From AG-12 sp027339635 (GTDB lineage Bacteria; Chloroflexota; Dormibacteria; Aeolococcales; Bog-877), in assembly GCA_027339635.1 (NCBI GenBank), contig DAHWNZ010000045.1:1-23253 (forward strand): a stretch of DNA of 23,253 bases, in the 5' to 3' direction. The notes below the pieces were generated by a model. That model was not told the DNA's origin, searched no databases, and was given only the letters and a program-made list of their open reading frames with translations. Each line of letters begins with the position of its first letter. The first letter of the stretch is position 1. Of this stretch, positions 7,906 to 14,865 are shown piece by piece. A program made the translations under genes and the position numbers.

Positions 7906-8603
7906 GCATCAAGCAGCACACCCCGCTTGGTGACCCCTCAAACCTTGCGGCCTCCGGAAGTGATGGGCGCAACGGTAGGGGCATGTACTGGACCGTCGTG
8001 CTCAAAGATGTCGCAGGAGGACACGCCAATCGAGTCGTGTTTCTGGTAGCTGCGCTCGCGGTGGCGTTCGCGTACAGCGTGCTCCTTCCCTTTGCCTACA
8101 CTCAGCGACTCTCGCTTACGAACTGGCATTACCTCGACGCCTACCTCGTGGCATGGAGTGTCGTGCTCGGCCTCGCCATGGGTCTGGTGGTCATGATCCA
8201 GGTGCACGCGATGCGCCGGATAGCCGCAGCGCGTGCCTCGAACGGTGCAGCTGGTGGTCTCGCCTTCGTGGTCAGCTTGGCGACAAGCATGCTCTGCTGC
8301 ACCCCGTTCATCCCCTCGTTCCTCGCCTTCATCGGGGTGTCGGGCGCTGGCCTCTACACCGCGACCGGAGTCCTGCAACACTTCTTCGCCGTCCACGAGA
8401 CCGAGTTCCTTTCCACCAGCCTGGCCCTGCTCGCGGCCACGGCGTGGTGGGGGCTCCGCAAGATCGGGCGCGCCGCCTGTCTTTCCGGGGACGGCTGTGA
8501 GGTCGGCGATCCTCTTCGTGACGCCGGCTGCGCCGACGAGGGCCGTGCTGCCGCCAGCGCGGGTCGGCCCAGTTCGGCTCTAGAAGCAGGAGCGCAGCGG
8601 TGA
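7902..8603 (+). CDS. MerT-like mercury transport membrane protein (vicinal Cys)
   Basis: A 233-residue integral membrane protein with about four hydrophobic segments (46-66, 82-100, 117-150, 170-186). The third contains SMLCCTPFIPSFLAFIGVSG (129-148), which closely follows the MerT motif of a CC pair, a proline and 'GxSGA' in a membrane helix; C132-C133 would carry Hg(II) across the membrane. A hydrophilic C-terminal tail has three more cysteines (C193, C199, C210), possibly a relay to MerA. Unlike classical MerT (about 116 aa, CC in the first helix), it is twice as long with the pair in the third segment, so I leave the symbol blank. It is translationally coupled to merA (ATGA) and to the thioredoxin gene (GTGA). 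A general thiol or metal transporter is the alternative. Confidence 0.7.
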   Translation: MSIKQHTPLGDPSNLAASGSDGRNGRGMYWTVVLKDVAGGHANRVVFLVAALAVAFAYSVLLPFAYTQRLSLTNWHYLDAYLVAWSVVLGLAMGLVVMIQVHAMRRIAAARASNGAAGGLAFVVSLATSMLCCTPFIPSFLAFIGVSGAGLYTATGVLQHFFAVHETEFLSTSLALLAATAWWGLRKIGRAACLSGDGCEVGDPLRDAGCADEGRAAASAGRPSSALEAGAQR

Positions 8604-9253
8604 GCCAGACCAGCCGGAGCGGCGCGAACCGGACGCGGCGCAAGGCTGCCGAGGTGGCAGTCAGACGCCGGCGGCGCTGGGGGTTCGGTAGCGCTGGGGT
8701 GGCGATCCTCCTCGTCACCGGCGTGATCCTCGGGCTGCACTTCGTCACCCAGACGAGCCGCCCGGCGAGAGCCGCTGCCAGCACCGAGGTCCCAGGCACC
8801 GGGCACGTCGCACCGAACGGCACCTTCACCACGCTCGCAGGCACGACCTCGAGCATCGCCTCCCTGCGAGGCACGCCAACCCTGGTGTGGCTCGTGACCA
8901 CTTGGTGCTCGTCGTGCCAGGCCGGGACCCAGCTACTGGCCCAGAACGGAGGTTCAGACATCGCAAGGCTCCACGCTGACGGGGTGCGGGTGGTAGAGCT
9001 CGAGCTCTACCAGGACCTCGGTCAGTCGGGGCCTTCGATAGCCAGCTTCGCCAGGACCTACGCCGGAGCCGAGGCCACCAACCCCGACTGGAGCTTCGGG
9101 GTGGCTTCGGCGGGGCTTACCCGCGCCTACGACCCCCAGAGCAACCTCGAGGTCTACTACCTGTTGAACGCCAAAGGCCAGGTCACCTACATGAACGCCC
9201 CACTCGTGTCGACGATGCCGCAGCTGCTCCAAGCCGCGGGACGGCTCAAATGA
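8600..9253 (+). CDS. membrane-anchored thioredoxin/TlpA-like protein
   Basis: A 217-residue protein with a basic cytoplasmic start (RRRRR near 22-26), one membrane segment (about 29-49) and an extracytoplasmic thioredoxin fold. The fold starts near APNGTFTTLAG (71-81) and has the active site WCSSC (102-106), followed by the strand VRVVELELY and a C-terminal 'YYLLNAKGQVTYMNAPLV' strand pair. Its likely job is thiol-disulfide exchange or Hg(II) capture outside the membrane, a position usually held by MerP, which is missing here. It starts at a GTG overlapping the previous stop and ends in an ATGA overlap with the next, truncated gene. The fold is clear; the substrate is inferred from context. 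Confidence 0.8.
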   Translation: MSQTSRSGANRTRRKAAEVAVRRRRRWGFGSAGVAILLVTGVILGLHFVTQTSRPARAAASTEVPGTGHVAPNGTFTTLAGTTSSIASLRGTPTLVWLVTTWCSSCQAGTQLLAQNGGSDIARLHADGVRVVELELYQDLGQSGPSIASFARTYAGAEATNPDWSFGVASAGLTRAYDPQSNLEVYYLLNAKGQVTYMNAPLVSTMPQLLQAAGRLK

Positions 9254-9483
9254 GCAGTAGCGACCCCACCCGGGAGCCTCCCCAGGCCGGCAGGGCGGGC
9301 GTCGTGTTGCTCGCCGGGGTAGCCCTGCGGCTCGCGACCTTCTCGGCCCCCACCTCGCCTACCACGTTACCAACTCCACGCGCTGCCCGCTCAGCGCGTT
9401 CGGCGTCTGAGTCGAAGCGCAGTGCAACCGCCTCCGGTCCTGCGGCGAGCCTCGCGCCAAACGGCACGTTCACTACTCTGTGA
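9250..9483 (+). pseudogene. 5' remnant of a second anchored thioredoxin gene
   Basis: The 77 codons encode a short polar start, a hydrophobic segment (AGVVLLAGVALRLATF, about 16-31), a low-complexity Ala/Ser linker and then APNGTFTTL before a TGA. The same nine residues open the thioredoxin domain of the preceding gene. At DNA level the two copies (about 8811-8837 and 9454-9480) differ only at third codon positions, six of nine codons being synonymous changes. That pattern marks a real paralogue that diverged under protein-level selection and then lost its catalytic part. It is still coupled to the upstream gene by ATGA. Nothing downstream resembles the missing domain, which suggests deletion linked to the mobile DNA that begins soon after. 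Confidence 0.65.
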
Positions 9484-9574
9484 ACCGCCCTGGGGAGGCC
9501 AAGCGCCGAGCGTGCTCCTTGGTCCCGCCGCGACCCGCCCTACCGCCGCAGCAGACCAAACACCAGGAGATCAC

Positions 9575-9706
9575 ATGCGCCGAGTTCGACCGACAGATGA
9601 GTCCCCGAGGGACGGGTCGGCGGTACGGTCACGCTCCGCCCGGCGAGCGTCCTATTTGATTGCCATCCAGGAATTGCGTCTGTTGCGGGAATGTTGTGTG
9701 GGATGA
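9575..9706 (+). CDS. small open frame of doubtful status
   Basis: This is a 43-codon frame with ATG 9575 and a good AGGAG at 9563-9567. The product is arginine- and serine-rich with no recognisable domain. It may be the start of a gene cut by insertion of the following minus-strand element, or simply chance. The ribosome-binding site is the only positive evidence. Confidence 0.22.
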   Translation: MRRVRPTDESPRDGSAVRSRSARRASYLIAIQELRLLRECCVG

Positions 9707-9727
9707 AGGGGTGAAAGCAGGGGCGGA

Positions 9728-11296
9728 TCAAGCGGCCATGGCGTTGGGGATGTCGCGATCGTGGATGGTGAGGACCGCGGTGAGGAGGTTGCGGCCGAAG
9801 GCAGTGGAGCGGTAGCGGCGACGCCTGGGGAGCTTGCGGACGAGGCCGTGGCCGCGCAGTTTGGCGATGAGGCGGCTGGTGGCGGCGCAGCGGCGGCGGG
9901 CTTCGGCGGGGTCGCGAGCCGGCTTGGGGTAGAGGCGACGGGCGAGGTCGCGGTTGGCGAAGCCGATGAGGGTGTTCTCGCCGGCAAGGACGGCCCGGAA
10001 GATGGCCAGGTCGTGGGGGGCGAGTGGAGAGAAGGAGGCGTGGCGGCGATGGCCATGCCCGCAGGGGCGGCAGAGGCGGTCCAGCTGGCGGACGGCGGTG
10101 CCGTGAGTGGCCGCGGTGGCGAGCGCGTCGAGGTAGCGCTGGTTGGCGGCCCGACCGGCCTGGTAGATGGTGCGCAGGTTGGCGATCCCCTTGCGTACCG
10201 GGGCGAGCTGGCGGCGGCGGACCAGGTGGCGGCGCCGGCCGCTGCCGGTGACGTGTTCGGTGGTGCGCCAGGCTCGCAGGGCGGTGGGATCGTTGATGGT
10301 GGTCTCCACGCGCAGGCAGGGGCCCTTGTCGTAGACCTTGATGGAGTTGCGCCCCAGGCGGTGCTTGACCCGCCAGCCTTCCTGGCGATGGCGGGTGGAG
10401 GTGCCCACCTCGGCCTGGAGGGCGGGGTGGGGTTTGCGGCCGAGGAAACGGAGGATGTCCTCGGACGAGAAGGTGGTGGTGGCGTGCTGGAAGAGCTCGG
10501 GGGTGACCTGCTCGAGGGCGGGGCGAGAGGTGAAGAGGACATCGGTGCTGACCTCCGACTGGTCGAGGGACCAGTAATAAGGGCCGAAGCCGGCTTGCTC
10601 GAGGACGGGGAGCATGGGGTTGACCCGCTCCGCCAGGGCGGAGAGGGAGGTCAGCCAGCGGCGGTCGGCGAGCTGCTGGGCGAGCTCCAGGTCGTCGACC
10701 TGGGTGAAGCTGTTGGCGTACATGCGGTAGCCGATGCCGTGGCGGTCCAGGGCCTGGGCGAGGGCGTAGTGACCGTTGAACCAGATCTGGATCTCGAAGG
10801 GGAACCAGGACTGGAGGCGGACGTGGATCAGGCCCAGGCGGGGATCGAGGAAGTAGAAGTAGAAGAAGAGGCACTTGCGCGGGCAGCGGACGACCTCCAG
10901 GCGGTGAGTTTGGCGGTTGCCGCGGACCCCGAAGCTGCGGCAGGGCTCGACGGTGGCCAGGACCGCCACCAGGCCCTGGGTGACCCCGTCCTGGGCGGCG
11001 AGCTGGCGGACGTGGTCCTCCTTGGAGTGGCCGGTGGCCTTGGTCATGGTCCCCTGCAGGTACTCGTAGGGGCGGCCGGCATCGGCGGCGAGCTGCTGGG
11101 CATGAGCTTTGAGGTCGGTGGAGACGCGGTTGACATAGCTGGCGAAGTCGACCAGCCGGACCCCCTGGGAGTTGAGGAAGGCCTTGAAGCTGCCCTGGGG
11201 GTAGAGGCCGTTCAGGTGGCCTTTGAGGATGACCCGGTCGAGGCAGGTCAGCTCACCCGCGACCCGGTCTTGGTATACCGTCTGGAACGAGGCCAT
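9728..11296 (-). CDS. unclassified 522-aa protein, possibly of a mobile element
   Basis: I cannot place this protein in a named family. ATG 11296 follows GGGGAGGGGACC on the minus strand; an in-frame ATG at 11380 lacks such a site. The first half is well-mixed, typical globular sequence (CLDRVILKGHLNGLYP near 18-33, RLQSWFPFEIQIWFNGHYAL near 182-201). A central part has KVYDKGPCLRVETTIND. The end is very basic with a winged-helix-like pattern (SRLIAKLRGHGLVRKLPRRR). Conserved-looking acidic and basic residues, a DNA-binding-like tail and an adjacent IS1595 transposase suggest a transposase or other mobile-DNA enzyme. I found no terminal inverted repeats or target duplication around it, so this stays an inference. 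The opposite strand is also open for 522 codons, but only as low-complexity Gly/Glu/Val sequence. Confidence 0.72.
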   Translation of the reverse strand: MASFQTVYQDRVAGELTCLDRVILKGHLNGLYPQGSFKAFLNSQGVRLVDFASYVNRVSTDLKAHAQQLAADAGRPYEYLQGTMTKATGHSKEDHVRQLAAQDGVTQGLVAVLATVEPCRSFGVRGNRQTHRLEVVRCPRKCLFFYFYFLDPRLGLIHVRLQSWFPFEIQIWFNGHYALAQALDRHGIGYRMYANSFTQVDDLELAQQLADRRWLTSLSALAERVNPMLPVLEQAGFGPYYWSLDQSEVSTDVLFTSRPALEQVTPELFQHATTTFSSEDILRFLGRKPHPALQAEVGTSTRHRQEGWRVKHRLGRNSIKVYDKGPCLRVETTINDPTALRAWRTTEHVTGSGRRRHLVRRRQLAPVRKGIANLRTIYQAGRAANQRYLDALATAATHGTAVRQLDRLCRPCGHGHRRHASFSPLAPHDLAIFRAVLAGENTLIGFANRDLARRLYPKPARDPAEARRRCAATSRLIAKLRGHGLVRKLPRRRRYRSTAFGRNLLTAVLTIHDRDIPNAMAA

Positions 11297-11386
11297 GGTC
11301 CCCTCCCCGGAAGAAGTTGGTTGAAGTAATCCAAGCTTCCCACGGTCAGGAGCGGGGCCGGCCTCGCCTCCTTGAGCCACTACGGC

Positions 11387-12484
11387 TCATGCCCGGCCTC
11401 CAGGCAGGGGCGGCTGCGGAGCGGCCGCGAGGGTCAGGAGGGAGCAACCGGGTCTCCCGGGGCTCCCTCCAACCGCCTCTCCCGCAGCCTGCGGCTGCAC
11501 TTCACGCCACACACGGGCGCGAGCGTTCAGGTTTGGTTGCGGCCGCAGGCTGCGAGAGGGAGCGGGGGCCGTAGCGACCGCCTGCTCCATCAGGCGGTGG
11601 AAGAGCAGGCCGCGCTGGCGGGCAGTGCGACGATTGAAGCGGAAGGTGAACTCGTCGAGGTAGGCGTCCAGGTGCTCGGGCGCAACAGAGCCCTGGTAGG
11701 TGCCGAGCAGCCAGCGTTTGAGCAGCGCGGCCACCCGGTGCACCGCGGGCATGGAGACGTGGGCAGGATCGCCGGAGGCCGAAAGGACGGTTCGGTGGTG
11801 GCGATAGCCGTGCTTGGGGAGGGTGAGGTAGCTGCCCCAGCCGTCGGTGTGGACCCCCGAGCCGGGGGCGACGACATCGCGCACGAAGGACACGAGGCTC
11901 CTACTCGTGACGTCGGGGATCTGGCGCAGGCGGATCCGGCCGAAGCCGCGCGGCTCGTGCAGTTCGACGGCGATCACGACGATGGCCTTGGTGACGGTCT
12001 GACGGCCGCTCACACCCGGCTCCACGCCCCCCACGTAGGTCTCGTCGACCTCAACCTCGCCGCTCAGGCGGTCCCGATCCGGGCGCACCATCGCCCGCCG
12101 GAGCTTGTGTAGCATCGCCCACGCGGTCTGGTAGCTGCCCAGCCCGAGCACGCGCTGGAGCCCCAACGCGCTGGCCCCCTGCTTCTGGTTCGTCAGGTAC
12201 CAGGCAGCCGCGAACCAGGTGGGGAGCGGGGTCCGGGTCTTCTCGAAGACCGTACCGGCCATCACCGACGTCTGCCGGCCGCACCCCGCGCACATCCGGC
12301 GCCCCGCAGCGGTGGGCCACGCCTTGACGTGGCCGCACGCCGGGCAGATGAACCCCTCGGCCCAGCGCAGCTGCTCCAGGTAGGCGCGGCAGGCAGCGTC
12401 ATCCGGGAACCAGGTCAGGAACGCCTGCCAGGAGCCCGGGTAGTCGACCCCCGCCCGGGGATGCGGCCGGTTCGCGGCGACCAC
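11387..12484 (-). CDS. IS1595-family (ISXO2-like) transposase
   Basis: A DDE-type transposase of 365 residues from GTG 12484. It has an N-terminal zinc ribbon (C47/C50 and C65/C68: CPACG and CAGCG) followed by the ISXO2-like catalytic domain: VEVDETYVGG (144-153, D147), HTDGWGSYL (212-220, D214), KRWLLGTYQG and HLDAYLDEFTFRFNRR (E278). The position usually held by asparagine before KRWLLGT is leucine, as in the second copy in this window. The last 60 or so residues are low-complexity and run through strong DNA hairpins, so they may be read-through into non-IS sequence. It is clearly related to the transposase at 17635-18702 but diverged throughout, so they are separate elements. I found no matching pair of terminal repeats: a candidate right end near 12495-12520 has no counterpart on the left. 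Confidence 0.9.
   Translation of the reverse strand: MVAANRPHPRAGVDYPGSWQAFLTWFPDDAACRAYLEQLRWAEGFICPACGHVKAWPTAAGRRMCAGCGRQTSVMAGTVFEKTRTPLPTWFAAAWYLTNQKQGASALGLQRVLGLGSYQTAWAMLHKLRRAMVRPDRDRLSGEVEVDETYVGGVEPGVSGRQTVTKAIVVIAVELHEPRGFGRIRLRQIPDVTSRSLVSFVRDVVAPGSGVHTDGWGSYLTLPKHGYRHHRTVLSASGDPAHVSMPAVHRVAALLKRWLLGTYQGSVAPEHLDAYLDEFTFRFNRRTARQRGLLFHRLMEQAVATAPAPSRSLRPQPNLNARARVWREVQPQAAGEAVGGSPGRPGCSLLTLAAAPQPPLPGGRA
11437..11470. repeat. nested hairpin at the transposase 3' end
   Basis: GGAGGGAGC (11437-11445) pairs perfectly with GCTCCCTCC (11462-11470). Inside it CCGGG (11448-11452) pairs with CCCGG (11456-11460) around a 3-base loop. The result is a two-tier stem of 14 bp inside the predicted tail of the transposase gene. 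Confidence 0.6.
11479..11558. repeat. long imperfect inverted repeat next to the hairpin
   Basis: CGCAGCCTGCGGC (11483-11495) and GCCGCAGGCTGCG (11542-11554) are exact reverse complements, 46 bp apart. With a few mismatches the match extends to about 21 bp per arm. Each arm is itself nearly palindromic (CCGCAG-C-CTGCGG). Confidence 0.55.
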
Positions 12485-12576
12485 TACATCATCTTGAGTC
12501 TACTTGATCTAAGTGGATACCCCCTTTGCTGGGAAAGCGGGAGGGATCGGTGCGACCGTTCCCACGCCGGTCGCGA

Positions 12577-12594
12577 TACTATAAGGCGGTAGCA
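12577..12594 (+). promoter_or_regulatory. predicted BlaI-type operator over the blaI promoter
   Basis: TACTA (12577-12581), an 8-base spacer and TAGCA (12590-12594) form a dyad with one mismatch. TACTAT at 12577-12582 is also a plausible -10 element, so bound repressor would block the polymerase. The same layout with a perfect dyad recurs at 13851-13868, upstream of the redoxin gene. Confidence 0.55.
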
Positions 12595-12632
12595 GCAGAC
12601 CAAGGAGCCGGACATGCCCGATCGGCCGCCGG

Positions 12633-13025
12633 ATGGTGTCCCCGGATTTGGACGGGGCCCTGCGCCTAGTCGGCCCTCTGGAGGGCCGCATCATGCGAGA
12701 GGTGTGGCTAGAGCGGGTGGGGTGCCCCTTCTTCGTCCGCGACATGCTGACGCGCATGCCTGACCTGGCATATACCACCGTCATGACAACGCTGAACCGG
12801 CTGGCCGACAAGGGCTTGCTCCGAAGAGAGCACACTTCGACGCAGCGAGCCTACCCCTACCGGCCGACTGGGACTCCAGAAGACTTCATCAAGCAGACCG
12901 GTCAAGCTGAAGTGGATGACTTGATAGCGCGCTTCGGCGATGCTGCCCTGGCAGCGTTCGCGGCGCGCATGGACAGTCTGACGCCGCACCAACGCCGCCG
13001 TCTGCGGGAGTTGGCCGACCAGTGA
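12633..13025 (+). CDS. BlaI/MecI-family repressor
   Basis: A 130-residue penicillinase-repressor-type regulator. Residues 14-65 form the winged HTH: LVGPLEGRIMREVWLE, then VRDMLTRMPDLAYTTVMTTLNRLADKGLL with the family's 'YTTVMTTLNRL.DKG' recognition helix and wing. The C-terminal helices (70-130) serve dimerisation and hold the site normally cut on induction. The next gene is an M56 metallopeptidase, the usual partner, overlapping by four bases. The start is uncertain: ATG 12633 has no ribosome-binding site, while a good AAGGAG (12602-12607) serves ATG 12614 in a different frame. Either a leaderless or coupled start is used, or one base has been gained or lost near 12620. Targets are probably its own promoter and the downstream redox operon. 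Confidence 0.88.
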   Translation: MVSPDLDGALRLVGPLEGRIMREVWLERVGCPFFVRDMLTRMPDLAYTTVMTTLNRLADKGLLRREHTSTQRAYPYRPTGTPEDFIKQTGQAEVDDLIARFGDAALAAFAARMDSLTPHQRRRLRELADQ

Positions 13026-13837
13026 CGCACCGCCGCTGGTTGGCCGTGGCCGTGGCCGGGCTGCTCCTCGTCGGGTGCACTGTGTCCTTGGTTGCGTCGA
13101 TCGGGTGCCGGGCAGACTTGGCGTGTGCCGTGATCAGCCGGACCCCGGCGCAGATGCTCCACACCTGGGCCAAACTCGTTATGGTCATCGGCATTGCAGT
13201 GGCGGTCGCGTGGGGGGCGCGGCTGACGTGGGTCATGGCAGCTGCGGCAAAGGCTCTGCTCCGTTTGCCCAGGATGGAGGCCGGGCCTGCCCTTTCAGAG
13301 CTTGCCAGGAGGGCACATGTGCAGAGGCTGACTCTTCTGGACGTGGACACGCCACAGGCCTTCTGCGCTGGGGCCTGGCGACCTTCGGTATTCGTCAGCC
13401 GGGGGCTGGTCCAGCGTCTGCGCGAGCCGGAGTTGCTGGCGGTGCTCTGGCACGAAGGGTGCCACGCCCGGCGACACGACCCTCTGCGCCGCGCCGCCTA
13501 CCGGACCGCAGCTGCCTTGCTCCGCCCCGCGACCGTGGTGCAGTGGTGGGTGGAGCACCGCCTCGACCGAGCCGAGTTGCTGGCTGACCAGCTGGCGATG
13601 CGCCACGTGGGCGCCCCGGCAGTGGCAGGCGCGCTCTGGAGGGCGGGGTCCGCGAGCGTCCCCCAAGCGGCGTCGGGCTTCGGAGAGGCGGGTTCCCTTC
13701 GGGTCGCCCAGCTCCTCGGGGACCCGCTGCCTCACCAGCGGCCTCCCCTCGCGATGTGGATCAATTCCATGGCATCCGTAGGCCTGATCGCCGGGATATT
13801 GGCCTGTCTGGCAGGAGGGCTGGCCGCTCTGCTCTGA
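13022..13837 (+). CDS. M56-family (BlaR1-like) membrane metallopeptidase
   Basis: A 271-residue membrane zinc peptidase. Hydrophobic segments at about 5-27 and 50-75 and a C-terminal one at about 248-271 frame a cytoplasmic-type protease domain. This carries WHEGCH (143-148, the HExxH zinc motif) and HRLDRAELLADQLA (179-192), which supplies the third ligand glutamate and the family's 'E..AD' pattern. It lacks the large extracellular penicillin-binding sensor of BlaR1, as is usual for actinobacterial M56 proteins. The signal must be sensed by its short loops, one of which has cysteines (C29, C35). By analogy with BlaR1/BlaI, activation would lead to loss of the adjacent repressor. GTG 13022 overlaps the blaI stop. 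Confidence 0.88.
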   Translation: MTHRRWLAVAVAGLLLVGCTVSLVASIGCRADLACAVISRTPAQMLHTWAKLVMVIGIAVAVAWGARLTWVMAAAAKALLRLPRMEAGPALSELARRAHVQRLTLLDVDTPQAFCAGAWRPSVFVSRGLVQRLREPELLAVLWHEGCHARRHDPLRRAAYRTAAALLRPATVVQWWVEHRLDRAELLADQLAMRHVGAPAVAGALWRAGSASVPQAASGFGEAGSLRVAQLLGDPLPHQRPPLAMWINSMASVGLIAGILACLAGGLAALL

Positions 13838-13850
13838 AGGGCCGACGCAC

Positions 13851-13874
13851 TACTAGCCTGTTATAGTAGCCACA
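13851..13874 (+). promoter_or_regulatory. predicted operator and leaderless promoter of the redox operon
   Basis: A perfect dyad, TACTA (13851-13855)-N8-TAGTA (13864-13868), overlaps a -10-like TATAGT (13862-13867). The start codon ATG 13874 lies 7 bases past the -10, where transcription should begin, and has no ribosome-binding site. This suggests a leaderless mRNA repressed by the BlaI-type regulator. Confidence 0.62.
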
Positions 13875-14560
13875 TGGGCAACGCCCGCCGGTCCAAGCAG
13901 CTACGCCGAGAAGCATCTCCCGGCACCCATCGCCCGCAGCCGGGACGAAGGCAGGAGGCCGCAAGATCACGCGGGGGTCGGCACCTACCGTGGTGGACTG
14001 TGTGGGGCGGCGGGGCGGCAATCTTGGCGGCCCTCATCCTGGCAGTCACCTACCTTCTGCCGGGCGGGGGAACAGTCTCCGGAGCTGGGGTTGGGGTCCC
14101 GGTCGGGCACCCCGCACCTGGGAGCACCATCAGCCTGCGCTCAACCGCCGGCTCATCGTTGAGCCTGAGCGAGCTCCGGGGCCACAAGGTGGTGGTGTTC
14201 TTCTATGAGGGAGCGACCTGCGGCGCCTGCCAGCAGCAGCTTATTGCGCTCAATCAGGCGTACCCTCAAATCCGAGCGCTCGGGGGCACCGTGGTCGCGG
14301 TCAGTGTGGACACCTTGGCAACGTCGCAGGGACTGGCGTCGCAGTTGCACCTCCACTTCCCGGTGCTGCAGGACACGGGCCATCTCTTGGGCTCCGCCTT
14401 CGGGGTCTTCAACCTCTCAGGAGGCATGAGCATGGGCCCAGTCGACCGGCACTCGATCTTCGTCCTCAACCCCAATGGGACCGTGCACTGGGAGCAACTG
14501 TCGCTGGTGAGCATGAGCATCCCGGTGTCCAGCGTCATCTCTGCCGTTCGGAGCGCCTGA
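13874..14560 (+). CDS. membrane-anchored AhpC/TSA-type redoxin
   Basis: A 228-residue protein with a very basic cytoplasmic start, one membrane segment (about 42-62) and an extracytoplasmic peroxiredoxin/TlpA fold. APGSTISLRSTAG (81-93) opens the domain, SLSELRGHKVVVFFYEGATCGACQ (97-120) carries the active-site CGAC (C116/C119), and VVAVSVDT and HSIFVLNPNGTVHW are the following strands. The AhpC/TSA pattern with a CxxC fits reduction of peroxides or disulfides on the outer face of the membrane, with electrons from the CcdA protein encoded two genes on. It is the first gene of a four-gene run (redoxin, glutaredoxin, CcdA, membrane protein) with gaps or overlaps of only a few bases. Regulation by the upstream BlaI/M56 pair is predicted from the shared operator. 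Confidence 0.82.
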   Translation: MGNARRSKQLRREASPGTHRPQPGRRQEAARSRGGRHLPWWTVWGGGAAILAALILAVTYLLPGGGTVSGAGVGVPVGHPAPGSTISLRSTAGSSLSLSELRGHKVVVFFYEGATCGACQQQLIALNQAYPQIRALGGTVVAVSVDTLATSQGLASQLHLHFPVLQDTGHLLGSAFGVFNLSGGMSMGPVDRHSIFVLNPNGTVHWEQLSLVSMSIPVSSVISAVRSA

Positions 14561-14562
14561 CC

Positions 14563-14865
14563 TTGGCCGTCCCGAAACCAGCAGAGGCACGGGTGCGACT
14601 GCTGCTGGCCGTTGCCCCCGACTGCGGCTTCTGCGAACACGCCAAGACCGTCCTCTCCCGCGTGGTGGCTGATTTCCCATGTACCGTGGAGGAATTGGAT
14701 CTGACCGGTGGCCGTGGCCGGGCCCTCGCGGACACAGTGCGCCTGCCGTTTCCTCCCGCCTTGTGGGTGAACGGCCACTTCTTCGGGTACGGGCGGATTT
14801 CCGAGCGCAAGCTCCGGACCCACCTCGCCCGCCTGCTCACCGCCACCAGCGGATCCCGCCAATGA
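14563..14865 (+). CDS. glutaredoxin/thioredoxin-fold protein
   Basis: A 100-residue single-domain redox protein without signal peptide or membrane segment. VRLLLAVAPDCGFCEHAKTVL (11-31) holds the CGFC active site (C21/C24) at the end of the first strand, and LPFPPALWVNGHFFGYGRI contains the cis-proline loop and the 'VNG..' turn of glutaredoxin-like proteins. I chose TTG 14563, two bases after the redoxin stop, with GGAG at 14550-14553; an in-frame GTG at 14593 would cut into the first strand. It overlaps the CcdA gene by ATGA. It probably passes electrons between the cytosolic thiol pool and CcdA, or handles a thiol-bound metal in the cytosol. Confidence 0.78.
   Translation: MAVPKPAEARVRLLLAVAPDCGFCEHAKTVLSRVVADFPCTVEELDLTGGRGRALADTVRLPFPPALWVNGHFFGYGRISERKLRTHLARLLTATSGSRQ

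Noticed and set aside
9761..11329. 522-codon plus-strand open frame opposite the unclassified protein
   Set aside because: Its product is Gly/Glu/Val/Ala low-complexity without domains, a side effect of high GC on the opposite strand; the minus-strand product has globular composition and a strong ribosome-binding site.
9640..11390. Terminal inverted repeats for the unclassified 522-aa element
   Set aside because: Comparing about 90 bases outside each end of the gene by eye gave no convincing match; ends remain unknown.
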